Source: Bradyrhizobium sp. CIAT3101 (GTDB lineage Bacteria; Pseudomonadota; Alphaproteobacteria; Rhizobiales; Xanthobacteraceae). Taken from it: a DNA stretch of 64,000 nucleotides. The notes under the pieces are model-generated. The model worked only from the letters and a program-made list of their open reading frames with translations. It was not told where the DNA came from and ran no database searches. The stretch spans positions 8,143,001-8,207,000 of the forward strand of contig NZ_CP121634.1 of the NCBI RefSeq assembly GCF_029714945.1, in the 5' to 3' direction. The translations under genes were made by a program, and so were the position numbers. Below are positions 1 to 8,051 of the stretch, piece by piece. Position 1 is the first letter of the stretch; every line of letters starts with the position of its first letter.

Positions 1-645
1 CTGGCGTCCCGCTTCGATGTCAGCCGCGCCTCGATCCGCGAGGCGCTGTCGCTGCTTAAAGCGAAGGGGCTGATCGCCTCGAAGCAGAAGGCCGGCACCC
101 ATGTGCGGGCACGGTTCGACTGGAACATGCTCGACGAGGAGTTGCTGAACTGGACGCTGTCGGCGCTGCCGACGCAGGAGTTCGCCAAGCAGATTCTGGA
201 GGTTCGCCGGATCGTCGAGCCCGAGGCCTGCGCGATCTGCGCGGTGCGCGGCACCGACGAGGATTTTGCGAGGATCGAGCGCGCCTATCGCGGCATGGAC
301 GCGGCCGGCATGGACCGCGTCGCCTATGCCGAGCCGGACCTGCAATTCCATCGCGGCATTCTCATCGCCACCGGCAATGATTTCCTCATCGCCTTCGGCG
401 CGACGGTCGCAGCCGCGCTGCGGATGTCGTTCGATTTGTCGAGCACCAATCCGGGCGCCCCGCGGAAAAGCCTGCCGTATCACCGCGCCGTGCTCGACGA
501 GATCTGGGCACGCAACGCCGACGGCGCACGCCAGGCCATGCACAAGCTGATGGATCTCACCGAACAGAACATCGTCACGGCGATGTCGCGTCAGAAGAAA
601 AAGGACGCCGAGGACGAGACCATCCGGACCAAGCGGACGCGTTGA
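1..645 (+). CDS. GntR-family regulator, FCD subfamily (5' partial)
   Basis: The reading frame is open from the first base of the window, so the true start lies upstream; 214 residues are visible. The first ~35 residues are the second half of a GntR winged helix-turn-helix (SRASIREALSLLKAKGLIAS followed by the GTHV wing). The rest is an all-helical FCD ligand domain with the expected acidic and His positions (DLQFHRGILIATGN, and YHRAVLDEIW near the end), which in this family hold a metal and a small organic acid. It ends 33 bases before the ABC binding protein in the same direction, so it probably regulates that transport cluster in response to the imported compound or a product of it. The effector cannot be read from sequence. 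Confidence 0.9.
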   Translation: MASRFDVSRASIREALSLLKAKGLIASKQKAGTHVRARFDWNMLDEELLNWTLSALPTQEFAKQILEVRRIVEPEACAICAVRGTDEDFARIERAYRGMDAAGMDRVAYAEPDLQFHRGILIATGNDFLIAFGATVAAALRMSFDLSSTNPGAPRKSLPYHRAVLDEIWARNADGARQAMHKLMDLTEQNIVTAMSRQKKKDAEDETIRTKRTR

Positions 646-677
646 AGCCGACAAGAATAGTAATGAGGGAGAACGTC

Positions 678-2030
678 ATGACAAACGCATCGCGCGCGAG
701 CTCGATCACCCGCCGCAAACTGCTGAAAGCGAGCGCCGCGGGCGCCGCGCTGGCCGTATTCCCGGCGCCGCTGATCGCGCAGACGAAGCCGTTTGCGGGC
801 GTGACGCTGCACGGCGCCTCGTTCCAGCACCGCTTCTTCACGCTGCTGGCGAAATACATTCCCGAGTTCGAGGACAAGACCGGCATGAAGGTCGACCTCC
901 AGCTCTCGGCCCTGCCCGTCTACAACCAGCAGGCCAATCTCGAACTGTCCTCGGGCGGCTCCGCCTATGATTTCGTCAACGTCACCTTCACGCTCGCGAC
1001 CCGCTGGATCGCGGCAGGCCTGCTCGCCAATCTCGACGAGTTCACGGGCGATGCCAACCTGACGCCGGCCGAGTGGAATCCGAAGGACTTCGTCGACGGC
1101 GCACAGGTACCCTATCGCGACGCCAAGGGCGCGACCTACGGCTATTCCTGGGAAGGCGGCGCGATGCTGATGGGTCTGTCGCGCATGGACCTGATGGAGA
1201 AGAAGGGGCTGAAGATCCCCAAGACCTTCGCCGAACTGCAGCAGGTCTGTGCCGAGATCAACGGCACCGACGGCGTCAGCGGCCTGGTGTCGTGGTTCCT
1301 GCACAACTGGAATCTGCCGCCCTACATCCAGGGTTTTGGCGGCAACATCTTCAAGAACCCGCCCGGCGACGTCATGCCGGCGCTGAACACGCCCGAGGCG
1401 ATCCAGGGCGTCGAGTTCTACGCGAAGCTGCTCAAGAGCGCGCCGACGGGCGTCTTGACCTACACCGAGGACCAAGCACGGCAAGCGATGCTGACTGGCC
1501 GCGCCAACATCTTCATCCACTCCAGCGCCTGGGTGACGCCGATTCTGCTCTCCGACGAGAGCAAGGTGAAGGAGACCTCGCGCGTGGTGCGTTCGCCCGC
1601 CGGTCCCGTGCACGATTATCCGGCCTCGAACAGCCAGGGCCTCGGCATTCCCAAGAACGCCAAGAACCAGAAGGCCGCGTGGGAATTCATCAAATGGGCG
1701 CTCTCGCCCGAGATCTCGATGAAGCTCGTCAGAGAGCACGGCCACTCCTCGATCTGCCGCCGCTCGATCATCACCAGCGACGACTATCGCAAGCTCAACA
1801 CGGTGAACGGCCAGGACCTCGGCGCGCTCTATCTCGAGGTGCTGGAGCAGCCCGGCAAGGGCGAAAACTACATGGCCTATCGGACGTCGAAGGAATTCCC
1901 GATCGTCGGCGACGTCCTCAATAAGGCGTTCGAACAGGTCGCCACCGGCCAGCTGCCCGCCAAGGACGCGATGAACGCAGCCCAGGACCAGGCGATCGCC
2001 GCACTCCGCCGCGCCGGGACGAAGCTTTGA
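678..2030 (+). CDS. ABC transporter substrate-binding protein, family 1, Tat-exported
   Basis: This 450-residue protein starts with a twin-arginine signal (ITRRKLLKASAAG, then a hydrophobic stretch ending at LIAQ), so it is expected to be folded and cofactor-checked before export to the periplasm. The body has the look of family 1 (MalE/UgpB-like) solute-binding proteins for sugars, polyols or related compounds. The start chosen is the ATG at 678, preceded by GAGGGAGAA; an upstream in-frame ATG at 642 would put 12 extra residues before the Tat signal. It is followed by two permease genes and forms the importer with them. The ligand is unknown; the aroE-like gene at the end of the cluster hints at a hydroxylated ring or polyol but does not prove it. 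Confidence 0.9.
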   Translation: MTNASRASSITRRKLLKASAAGAALAVFPAPLIAQTKPFAGVTLHGASFQHRFFTLLAKYIPEFEDKTGMKVDLQLSALPVYNQQANLELSSGGSAYDFVNVTFTLATRWIAAGLLANLDEFTGDANLTPAEWNPKDFVDGAQVPYRDAKGATYGYSWEGGAMLMGLSRMDLMEKKGLKIPKTFAELQQVCAEINGTDGVSGLVSWFLHNWNLPPYIQGFGGNIFKNPPGDVMPALNTPEAIQGVEFYAKLLKSAPTGVLTYTEDQARQAMLTGRANIFIHSSAWVTPILLSDESKVKETSRVVRSPAGPVHDYPASNSQGLGIPKNAKNQKAAWEFIKWALSPEISMKLVREHGHSSICRRSIITSDDYRKLNTVNGQDLGALYLEVLEQPGKGENYMAYRTSKEFPIVGDVLNKAFEQVATGQLPAKDAMNAAQDQAIAALRRAGTKL

Positions 2031-2031
2031 G

Positions 2032-2063
2032 CGAGAGCGGAATTGACCGAGAGCGGAATTGAC
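2032..2063 (+). repeat. 16-base tandem duplication over a start site
   Basis: CGAGAGCGGAATTGAC occurs twice without a gap, at 2032-2047 and 2048-2063. It spans the spacer between the binding-protein stop codon and the permease start. One TTG candidate start lies in the first copy (2043-2045) and another directly after the second copy (2064). Confidence 0.95.
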
Positions 2064-2939
2064 TTGGAGCGCCGCAGGTTCATCGCCTTCGCGCTCACCC
2101 CGAGCCTGATCGTGCTGTTCGCGGTGGCGGTGCTGCCGGCGATCTATCTGATCGTGACCAGCCTGACGCCGTTCCAGCTGACGACGCCGGGCTCGGCCAC
2201 CGATTTCAGCGAGCCGTTGCGCAACTATCGCCTGCTGCCGGGGGATCCCCGCTTCGTCAACTCGCTCGCCGTGCAGGCCAAGCTGTCGGTCGCGAGCGTG
2301 CTGTTTCAGGTGCTCCTCGGCATGCTGCTGGCATTGCTGCTGAACGTGCCGTCACGCTTCGTCGAATTCGCGCGGACCTTCTTCCTGATTCCGATGGTGC
2401 TGCCGCCGATCGTGGTCGCGGTGATCTGGAAGCTGATCTACGCGCCCGACATCAGCCCGCTCTATTACGCGGCTCAAGCGCTGCACGTTACGCTGCCGGC
2501 GCTGACATCGAGCGTCGATTTCGCGCTGACCTCGATCGTCATCGCCGACACCTGGGAATGGACGCCCTTCACCTTCCTGATGGTGCTGGCCGCGCTGCAG
2601 ACCATTCCCGACGAATATTCGGAAGCCGCCCTCGTCGACGGTGCCAACAAGCTGCAGATCTTCTGGTACGTCACGCTGCCCTTCATCACGCCGATCCTGG
2701 TGATCTCGGGTATGTTCCGCCTGATCGACAGCGTGAAGGCGTTTCCGCTGATCTTCCTGTTGACCGGCGGCGGCCCCGGCACGGTGACGGAAGTCACGAA
2801 TTACTATGCCTATCTCCTCGCCTTCGACACCAACGAGATCGGCTATTCCAGCGCGGTCACCGTGGTGATGCTGCTGCTGGTCTGCGGCATCAGCCTGGGG
2901 CTGGTCTGGATGGGACGGCGCAAGGAGGCACTGGCATGA
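2043..2939 (+). CDS. ABC transporter permease, MalF-type
   Basis: This is a 298-residue inner-membrane protein with about six hydrophobic segments. The binding-protein-dependent permease loop (EAALVDGANKLQIFWYVTLP, the EAA motif with its conserved Gly and LP) sits near residue 197. It forms the membrane channel with the next gene, whose start overlaps its stop as ATGA. No ATG is available near the front. The likely start is TTG at 2043, or TTG at 2064 just after a 16-base tandem duplication (2032-2047 and 2048-2063) that lies exactly over the start region. The duplication adds a TTG and may have shifted the start by seven codons. No ATPase gene is present in the cluster. Confidence 0.88.
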   Translation: MTESGIDLERRRFIAFALTPSLIVLFAVAVLPAIYLIVTSLTPFQLTTPGSATDFSEPLRNYRLLPGDPRFVNSLAVQAKLSVASVLFQVLLGMLLALLLNVPSRFVEFARTFFLIPMVLPPIVVAVIWKLIYAPDISPLYYAAQALHVTLPALTSSVDFALTSIVIADTWEWTPFTFLMVLAALQTIPDEYSEAALVDGANKLQIFWYVTLPFITPILVISGMFRLIDSVKAFPLIFLLTGGGPGTVTEVTNYYAYLLAFDTNEIGYSSAVTVVMLLLVCGISLGLVWMGRRKEALA

Positions 2940-3763
2940 GCGAGTCGTCGCTGCGCAAGGCAACGCCGGGCCGGCTGGTCGCGATCACCGTCACGCTGCT
3001 CATCCTGCTGTCGCCGTTCCTGTGGCTGCTGCAGATGAGTTTCAAGACCAACGACGAGATCCTGCAGTTCCCGCCGCCGCTGATCTTCACGCCGACGCTG
3101 CAGAATTACATCTCGCTCTGGCACAGCGCATTCTCGGCCTCGTTCGTCAACAGTCTGTTGAGCGCATCACTCTCGACCACACTGGCGCTGCTGTTCGGCG
3201 TACCCGCGGCCTACGCGCTGTCGCGCTGGGCCGGGCGCGGCAAGCATGCGCTCTCCTTTGCGATCCTGGTGACGCGCATGGCGCCGCCGATCGCGTTCAC
3301 GATACCCTTCTTCCTGTTCTATCGCTGGATCGGCTTGCTCGACACCATCACCGGCCTCGTGCTGGTCTACACCAGCTTTAACCTGCCGCTGGTGATCTGG
3401 ATGATGCAGCCGTTCTTCGACACCATCCCGGTCTCGCTGGAGGAAGCGGCGCTAGTCGACGGCGCGCGGACGCGCACGGTGTTCACCAAGATCGTGCTGC
3501 CGATGGTGACGCCTGGTATCGCCGCGACCGCGATCCTGTGCTTCCTCTACGCCTGGAACGACTTCTTCTTCGCGCTGATCCTGACCCGCACCAATGCACG
3601 TACCGCGCCGGTCGCCGTCGTCAACTTCATGAACTACGAGGGCTGGGAATGGGGTAAGATCGCCGCCGGCGGCTCGCTGGTGATGGCGCCGGTTCTGATC
3701 TTCTCACTCGCGGTGCGCCGCTATCTCGTCTCCGGGCTCACGGCCGGCGCCGTCAAAGGCTGA
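2936..3763 (+). CDS. ABC transporter permease, MalG-type
   Basis: This 275-residue inner-membrane protein has about six hydrophobic segments and the EAA loop (EEAALVDGARTRTVFTKIVL) near residue 169, the site that contacts the ATPase subunit. The ATG at 2936 overlaps the stop of the previous permease by four bases, so the two are translationally coupled and should be made in equal amounts. It pairs with the 2043-2939 product as the transmembrane half of a carbohydrate-type (CUT1-like) importer. Because no nucleotide-binding subunit is encoded next to it, it probably shares an ATPase made elsewhere, as known for several CUT1 systems. Confidence 0.9.
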   Translation: MSESSLRKATPGRLVAITVTLLILLSPFLWLLQMSFKTNDEILQFPPPLIFTPTLQNYISLWHSAFSASFVNSLLSASLSTTLALLFGVPAAYALSRWAGRGKHALSFAILVTRMAPPIAFTIPFFLFYRWIGLLDTITGLVLVYTSFNLPLVIWMMQPFFDTIPVSLEEAALVDGARTRTVFTKIVLPMVTPGIAATAILCFLYAWNDFFFALILTRTNARTAPVAVVNFMNYEGWEWGKIAAGGSLVMAPVLIFSLAVRRYLVSGLTAGAVKG

Positions 3764-3767
3764 CCTC

Positions 3768-4577
3768 ATGAAATATCCGACCGGCGCCTCGCGTACCGTC
3801 TTCATCCTCGCCCACCCCTCCGGCCATGTCGCCGCGCCGCGCTACTACACGCCCTATTTCGCAGAGCAGGGCCTCGACTGGCACATGGTGGTGATGGACG
3901 TGGCGCCGAAGCATCTCGTCGAGACCATCCGAACATTGGCGAAATCGCCGAGCACCGCCGGCTTCAACATCACCATCCCGCACAAGCCGGCCGCGTTTGA
4001 GCTCTGCGACGCGGTCGGGCCCGCAGCAAGCTTCGAGGGTGTAGTCAACACCATCCGCATCGAGGCGGGCGGAAAACTCGTCGGCGAGTCCTACGACGGC
4101 GAAGGCTTCCTGAATGCCGCACGCGAGGCCGGCATCTTCGACCCCGAGCGCCGCACTGTCGTGATTGGCGCAGGCGGCGCCGGCCGCGCGATCTGCCATG
4201 GGCTGGCGGCGGGAGGTGTGAGGCGGTTGCGCATTCTCAACGAGGTGCCCGGCCCGGTCGAGACGCTTGCGGCAAAGCTCCGCGGCCAATTTCCCGGTCT
4301 CGATATCGACCTCGAGACGCGCTTCGACGATGCCGGTCTTTGCGTCAATGCGACCTCGCTCGGCCTGAAGGCGACCGATGCCTTGCCGATGGACCCGGCA
4401 AAACTGCCGAAGGATTGCGCCGTATTCGACATCATCGCCGGCCGGCGAACCGGCTTCATGGAAGCCTGCGCGGCGCGTGGGCTGAAGGTCGTCGACGGCG
4501 TGGCGATGATCCGGCAGCAGCTGCCGCTGCAGACGGCGTTCTGGCGGGGCGCCGCCGACACAACTCCGTCATCCTGA
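3768..4577 (+). CDS. Shikimate dehydrogenase-like oxidoreductase
   Basis: This 269-residue protein has the AroE two-domain plan. The N-terminal substrate half carries the catalytic-lysine motif NITIPHK and the C-terminal half a nucleotide fold (VIGAGGAGRA). The usual SxS substrate signature near the N-terminus is replaced by a PSGH segment, the NTD motif reads SYDGEGF, and the residues after the second beta strand are NEVPG rather than the NRT that binds NADP phosphate. The general-base Lys and Asp are present, so it is probably active, but with another substrate and perhaps NAD. It starts four bases after the ABC permease stop, so it is co-transcribed with the importer and likely oxidises or reduces the imported compound. 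It is unlikely to be the housekeeping AroE. Confidence 0.82.
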   Translation: MKYPTGASRTVFILAHPSGHVAAPRYYTPYFAEQGLDWHMVVMDVAPKHLVETIRTLAKSPSTAGFNITIPHKPAAFELCDAVGPAASFEGVVNTIRIEAGGKLVGESYDGEGFLNAAREAGIFDPERRTVVIGAGGAGRAICHGLAAGGVRRLRILNEVPGPVETLAAKLRGQFPGLDIDLETRFDDAGLCVNATSLGLKATDALPMDPAKLPKDCAVFDIIAGRRTGFMEACAARGLKVVDGVAMIRQQLPLQTAFWRGAADTTPSS

Positions 4578-4694
4578 GGTGCGAGCGGCGCGATGCATAG
4601 CATCGCGTCGGGAGCCTCGAAGGATGCACGGCCCGGATGCCGCAGCCGGGCCGTCGTCCTTCGAGGGCCGCTTTGCGGCCACCTCAGGATGACG
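4567..4694. repeat. Long intergenic palindrome, family A
   Basis: CGTCATCCTGAGGTG at 4567-4581 is the reverse complement of CACCTCAGGATGACG at 4680-4694. Inside are further nested arms, including TCGAAGGATG against the later TCCTTCGA and CGGCCCGG against CCGGGCCG. The element starts inside the last codons of the aroE-like gene. A related copy lies at 28723-28824 between gltB and gltD. It looks like a dispersed repeat that can fold into a long hairpin in RNA from either strand. Confidence 0.85.
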
Positions 4695-4743
4695 GGTCAA
4701 CCTGCTCGTTGCTCGATCACACAAAGCCGACTATCGATGGCCC

Positions 4744-5199
4744 ATGACCACATGGCGCCCTCATCCCCATATCCGCGTCGTCGCGATCGGCCTGCACTGG
4801 CGGGACGGGCGGCTGCTTGCGGCTGAGGTGCGCGACGATGCGGGCCGGATCAAGGGCGTGCGCCCGCTCGGCGGCGAGATCGAGTTCGGCGAGAGCTGGC
4901 GGACTGCGCTCGCGCGCGAGTTCAACGAAGAGCTCGGCATCGACATTGCCATCACAGGCGAACCGCTGATGATGGAGAACATCTATGTCCACGAGGGCGC
5001 GACCGGGCACGAGGTGATGTTCATCGCCGAGGTCGCGTTTCCGCAGCACGCGTTCGCCGGCCAGGACCGCATCGACTTCCGCGAGGATAATGGCGAGGAG
5101 ATCGTCGCCCGCTGGTTCGACCTCGCCGATCTCGACGTGCCGGACGGACCGAGCCTATATCCGGGCGGACTGAAGGACTTGCTGCTCAGGCGCGACTGA
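4744..5199 (+). CDS. Nudix hydrolase
   Basis: This 151-residue protein carries a complete Nudix box around residues 40-62: Gly, five residues, Glu, seven residues, then REFNEELGI. That box binds Mg and activates water to cleave a nucleoside diphosphate linked to another group. The rest is the standard small alpha/beta Nudix fold without extra domains. The ATG at 4744 is chosen because the downstream sequence TWRPHPHIRVVAIG starts the first beta strand directly. It stands alone after a dispersed repeat and converges with the leftward 5209-5478 gene. The substrate cannot be told from the box; housecleaning of nucleotide-sugar or oxidised nucleotide derivatives is typical. Confidence 0.88.
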   Translation: MTTWRPHPHIRVVAIGLHWRDGRLLAAEVRDDAGRIKGVRPLGGEIEFGESWRTALAREFNEELGIDIAITGEPLMMENIYVHEGATGHEVMFIAEVAFPQHAFAGQDRIDFREDNGEEIVARWFDLADLDVPDGPSLYPGGLKDLLLRRD

Positions 5200-5208
5200 C
5201 GGTTGCGC

Positions 5209-5478
5209 CTACCAGGTCTCCGCGCCGGGGATTTTCTTTCGCACCGCCATGCGCTGGATCCAGATGCAGCGACGGACGGATCTGTTGGAACGGCCGACGG
5301 CGGATATGCCCTCGCCGGCCTGAAGCAGCGGCGCCACGCTCTCGCGCACCGCGCGGCAGCGCTGCATCTCGGCCTGCCAATCGATGATCGCCGCATTGGC
5401 GCTCGAGGCCGTCAGCGCGAGAGCCGTCACCGCAAGACAAGTCCCAAGACAAGTCCCAAGACAAATCGTCCGCATCAT
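5209..5478 (-). CDS. Small secreted hypothetical protein
   Basis: This 89-residue protein begins with a Sec-type signal (hydrophobic core, cleavage likely after SSANA) and has a Cys in the mature part. I do not recognise a family. Its start overlaps the stop of the ATC-hydrolase-like gene by four bases (ATGA on the minus strand), so the two are coupled. The signal-peptide coding region contains an in-frame 12-base repeat that duplicates the residues LGTC. The mature part (IIDWQAEMQRCRAVRESVAP) is amphipathic helical and conserved-looking, which supports a real gene. Confidence 0.6.
   Translation of the reverse strand: MMRTICLGTCLGTCLAVTALALTASSANAAIIDWQAEMQRCRAVRESVAPLLQAGEGISAVGRSNRSVRRCIWIQRMAVRKKIPGAETW
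5434..5464. repeat. 12-base tandem repeat inside a signal peptide
   Basis: AAGACAAGTCCC occurs at 5434-5445 and 5446-5457, followed by a partial third copy (AAGACAA, 5458-5464). Read on the minus strand it encodes repeated LGTC units in the hydrophobic part of the signal peptide of the 5209-5478 protein. A change in copy number would keep the frame. Confidence 0.9.
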
Positions 5479-5963
5479 TCACTGTCCCTTCCCTTCGATC
5501 CGTCCGCAACGCGCCGGTAGCGGAAGTCGCAATGATCGGCGCCTTGCATGATGGTCTGCGTCCGCGTGAGCCTGACGTCGGGGCCGAACCCTTCGGCCGT
5601 CGCAAAATCGGCGGTGCAGACCATGAGGAAGCCGAGCTCCGGCTCGCCCAGCGCCTTGTAGAACTCGGCATAGGCGCATCGCTTCACGTCGAACGCGAAT
5701 GCATCCTGCGTCTGCTCGATCACGTCATAGGCGAGCGCGTCGTCGCGCGCGTAGGTCTTGAAGGCGGAGGCGACGGCCTGACCGAGATTGGCCTCGTTCT
5801 TCGCCGTCCAAAACGCCTCGCCGAAGCCGCGATAGAGATCGCCGAGCGTTTTGCGCACCAGCGCATTCGCGCGCGCCTCGCCGAGCTCGGCCTGCAGCGC
5901 CTTGACCAGCGGCACCAGGACCTGCGCCTGGATCTTTGCCTGTTCGATGACGGATATGCTCAT
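5475..5963 (-). CDS. L-2-amino-thiazoline-4-carboxylic acid hydrolase family protein
   Basis: This 162-residue protein resembles the ATC hydrolase family, whose founder opens the thiazoline ring of ATC on the way to cysteine. The C-terminal signature is visible: a run of conserved residues ending TRTQTIMQGADHCDFRYR, with the Cys-containing HCDFR motif. The N-terminal half is helical with many Ala and Lys residues. Many members are found in organisms that do not degrade ATC, so the real substrate may differ. It is expected to be cytoplasmic, with no signal peptide, and is coupled to the small secreted protein downstream. Confidence 0.75.
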   Translation of the reverse strand: MSISVIEQAKIQAQVLVPLVKALQAELGEARANALVRKTLGDLYRGFGEAFWTAKNEANLGQAVASAFKTYARDDALAYDVIEQTQDAFAFDVKRCAYAEFYKALGEPELGFLMVCTADFATAEGFGPDVRLTRTQTIMQGADHCDFRYRRVADGSKGRDSE

Positions 5964-6406
5964 GGGGTCGCCTGCTCGTCTTCGGTGCTTCGATGAGAAC
6001 CAGATCTGGCGCGGGCCTCACGCCGATCGTTGGCGTAACTGCGACTCTTTCGCTTGTGAAATGGAACACACTTGAAGCACCTCTTAGGTTGTATCATAAT
6101 CGAGATGTAACCAAGGCGGACGGGGCGTGCGACCCCGTATGTTTCGATCATTCCATTTTTGAACACCCCTGACAAAGCGTCGTTTCGCGCAGGGTGACAC
6201 CGACGATCCCCGCGACGGACGACGCGCCAGAAGATCGCGATCGGTTTCAAAAAAATTCCGACGTCTCGCCGAGCCAGGCGATGCGACATCCCGCGCGTGC
6301 GCGTGGCGTGGCCTGACACAGGGAGACCATCGATCAGCCCGGAACGCCGGCCCGGGAGAGTGCCGGCATCGACAGTCGCGCTTGCAGCCATCGAAAGGAA
6401 CGCCCT
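5964..6406. other. Intergenic region between divergent genes, no gene seen
   Basis: These 443 bases separate the leftward ATC-hydrolase-like gene from the rightward 6407 gene. Open frames here have no family resemblance and poor starts. Local composition is somewhat richer in A/T around 6050-6170 than in the surrounding genes, consistent with promoters for both directions. A possible rightward promoter at 6072-6100 is listed separately. Confidence 0.6.
6072..6100 (+). promoter_or_regulatory. Possible sigma-70-type promoter
   Basis: TTGAAG (6072-6077) and CATAAT (6095-6100) are separated by 17 bases in the A/T-richer part of this gap. If used, it would leave a leader of about 300 bases before the 6407 gene. 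The match is partial. Confidence 0.3.
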
Positions 6407-7693
6407 ATGGACGAACCCAAGCCGCTTACCAGCGCCTTCAACAGAACAGCAAACTTTTCCATCCACCAGGTCGATAGCGTGTTCAGGGCTGCCGCGCATG
6501 CCGCCGTCGCGCCTGCTGCGCTGCCGCTCGTCCTGCCGCCGACGCTCGGGCCGCTGTCGGCCTTCGCCGGCACGTTCACGGGACAGGGATTCAACACCAT
6601 CTTCCGGCCCGACAGCGCGACGACGCCGACCCAGATGCCGGGACCGATCAACACCACCGACCCGCCCGACAACGTGCTGGAGCTAAACCTCACCGACGAG
6701 ACGATGTCGTTCTCGAACAGTCTCGGCTCGATTCCCAATCGTGGCTCGGGGCCGCAGGCGGATGCCTTCCTGAACGGCGTGCCCTATCTGCAGACCATCA
6801 ACGACGTGACCACCGGGACGCCCGTCGGCATTCACTTCGAACCCGGCATCTGGCTCGCGGTGCCGTCCAGCACGAATCCGAACGAACCGTTCACCCTCGC
6901 GCGCATGGCCTCGATTCCGCACGGAACGACGATCACCGCGCAAGGCGCCGCGTTGCCGGCCGTCGCCGGCAAGCCGACCATCGCGCCGATCGACATCACG
7001 CCGTTCTTCGGCGGCAATCCGGCCAACAAGTTCACGTTCCAGAATCAAACCGCGGCCAACAAGACGACACGCAGGTTGCCGCAGGACCTCACCGCGCTGA
7101 TCGCCTCGGGCAAGCTCACCCAGGCCATGATCACCGATCCGAACACGGTGCTGCGCCATCAGATCGCGCATCAGACCATCCATCAGACCATCATCATCGA
7201 GACCTCGACCAAGCCCGGCACGCCGCTGTCGGGCGGTCCGTTGCCGGCCGTCGCTTCACCGGGCCCGCATCCGCAGGCGCCGAACTTCGCCGGCGGCACC
7301 GCGAACATCGCGTTCCTGCAGGGCGTGCCGGCACCGCCGCCCGGCGGCAATGGCGCCAACGCCAACGCCTTCCAGATGGATGCCGTGTTCTGGATCGAGA
7401 CCGTCATCTACGACGTCGACGTGCCGCACATCGCATCGGGCGAGCCGCCGATCATCCTGCAGCCGGTGCAGAAGAGCACGGTGCCGCTGGTGCCGAGCTT
7501 CGTCGCCTCACTTCCGTTGGTGCCGGGCAAGGGATTTGCCGGCGGCCGTGTGAAGGTGGCGACGACGCAGATCCAGTACTCGCAGAAGGTGATGCTGGAT
7601 TTCAACGGCCTGACCTGGCCGCACGTCTCCGTCGCCTCGCTGGTGCCGGCAGCGCCAGTGCCGATCCCGGAGCATCTGCTGCCGCTGACGTGA
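6407..7693 (+). CDS. Hypothetical protein, possible nitrobindin-like N-terminal barrel
   Basis: This 428-residue protein has no signal peptide and no membrane helix. It is rich in Pro, Thr, Gly and Asn and looks largely beta. An early segment (LGPLSAFAGTFTGQGFNTIF, about residues 46-65) resembles the opening strand of nitrobindin-like heme-binding barrels, which start with a Gly-Thr-Trp-x-Gly-x-Gly pattern. A second beta-rich half (after about residue 240) contains FWIETVIYDVDVPH and a valine-rich end. I do not recognise the full-length family and would not assign a function; heme or lipid binding is a guess from the first motif. ATG at 6407 is preceded by GAAAGGAA. The gene is monocistronic and ends before a dispersed repeat and tRNA-Val. 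Confidence 0.6.
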   Translation: MDEPKPLTSAFNRTANFSIHQVDSVFRAAAHAAVAPAALPLVLPPTLGPLSAFAGTFTGQGFNTIFRPDSATTPTQMPGPINTTDPPDNVLELNLTDETMSFSNSLGSIPNRGSGPQADAFLNGVPYLQTINDVTTGTPVGIHFEPGIWLAVPSSTNPNEPFTLARMASIPHGTTITAQGAALPAVAGKPTIAPIDITPFFGGNPANKFTFQNQTAANKTTRRLPQDLTALIASGKLTQAMITDPNTVLRHQIAHQTIHQTIIIETSTKPGTPLSGGPLPAVASPGPHPQAPNFAGGTANIAFLQGVPAPPPGGNGANANAFQMDAVFWIETVIYDVDVPHIASGEPPIILQPVQKSTVPLVPSFVASLPLVPGKGFAGGRVKVATTQIQYSQKVMLDFNGLTWPHVSVASLVPAAPVPIPEHLLPLT

Positions 7694-7696
7694 GGG

Positions 7697-7901
7697 GGCG
7701 CGATGGGGCGTGGCGCACGGGTGCTTGAAAGCACCGAGCAAGACGCCCCAGTCCGTCTTCGCTCTTCGAGCTACGCCGGACACGCTTCGCATCGGGAGCG
7801 GTGAAGCGTGGCTTGCCGAGCCGAAGCTCGCGGCTACAAGTCCGCCTGCGCCCTTTGGGCTTCGGCGCGACATCCTTCTCTCGGCTATCGCGAGCGAAGG
7901 A
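7697..7901. repeat. Intergenic repeat-like region next to tRNA-Val
   Basis: About 200 bases between the 6407 gene and the tRNA contain several short inverted arms, such as GGTGCT/AGCACC at 7720-7735, and a dense mixture of TTCGCTC/GAGCGAA-like pieces. The text resembles degenerate copies of dispersed repeats common in Bradyrhizobium intergenic regions, running right up to the tRNA 3' end. No gene is seen. Confidence 0.45.
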
Positions 7902-7976
7902 TGGTGGGCACGACAGGGATCGAACCTGTGACCCCTACCATGTCAAGGTAGTGCTCTCCCGCTGAGCTACGTGCCC
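7902..7976 (-). tRNA. tRNA-Val (anticodon GAC)
   Basis: Read on the minus strand, the acceptor stem GGGCACG pairs with CGTGCCC. The D arm is GCTCAGCGGGAGAGC, the anticodon stem-loop is CTACC-TTGACAT-GGTAG with anticodon GAC, and the T arm is ACAGG-TTCGATC-CCTGT. Discriminator A and an encoded CCA (7902-7904) follow. All stems are fully paired, so the gene looks intact. Anticodon GAC reads GUC and GUU valine codons. It lies downstream of cpdR on the same strand with its own promoter. Confidence 0.97.
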
Positions 7977-8005
7977 TAATAGTCCACTTACGTCGGGTGG
8001 GGTCC

Positions 8006-8034
8006 CTATAACGGCTCGTGGGAGCCGGTGCAAG
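8006..8034 (-). promoter_or_regulatory. Promoter of tRNA-Val
   Basis: On the minus strand CTTGCA (8029-8034) and TTATAG (8006-8011) are separated by exactly 17 bases, close to the rhizobial housekeeping pattern CTTGAC-N17-CTATAT. Transcription would start near 7999, about 23 bases before the mature tRNA 5' end at 7976. Confidence 0.65.
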
Positions 8035-8051
8035 GACGGAAGGGGGCCAAT

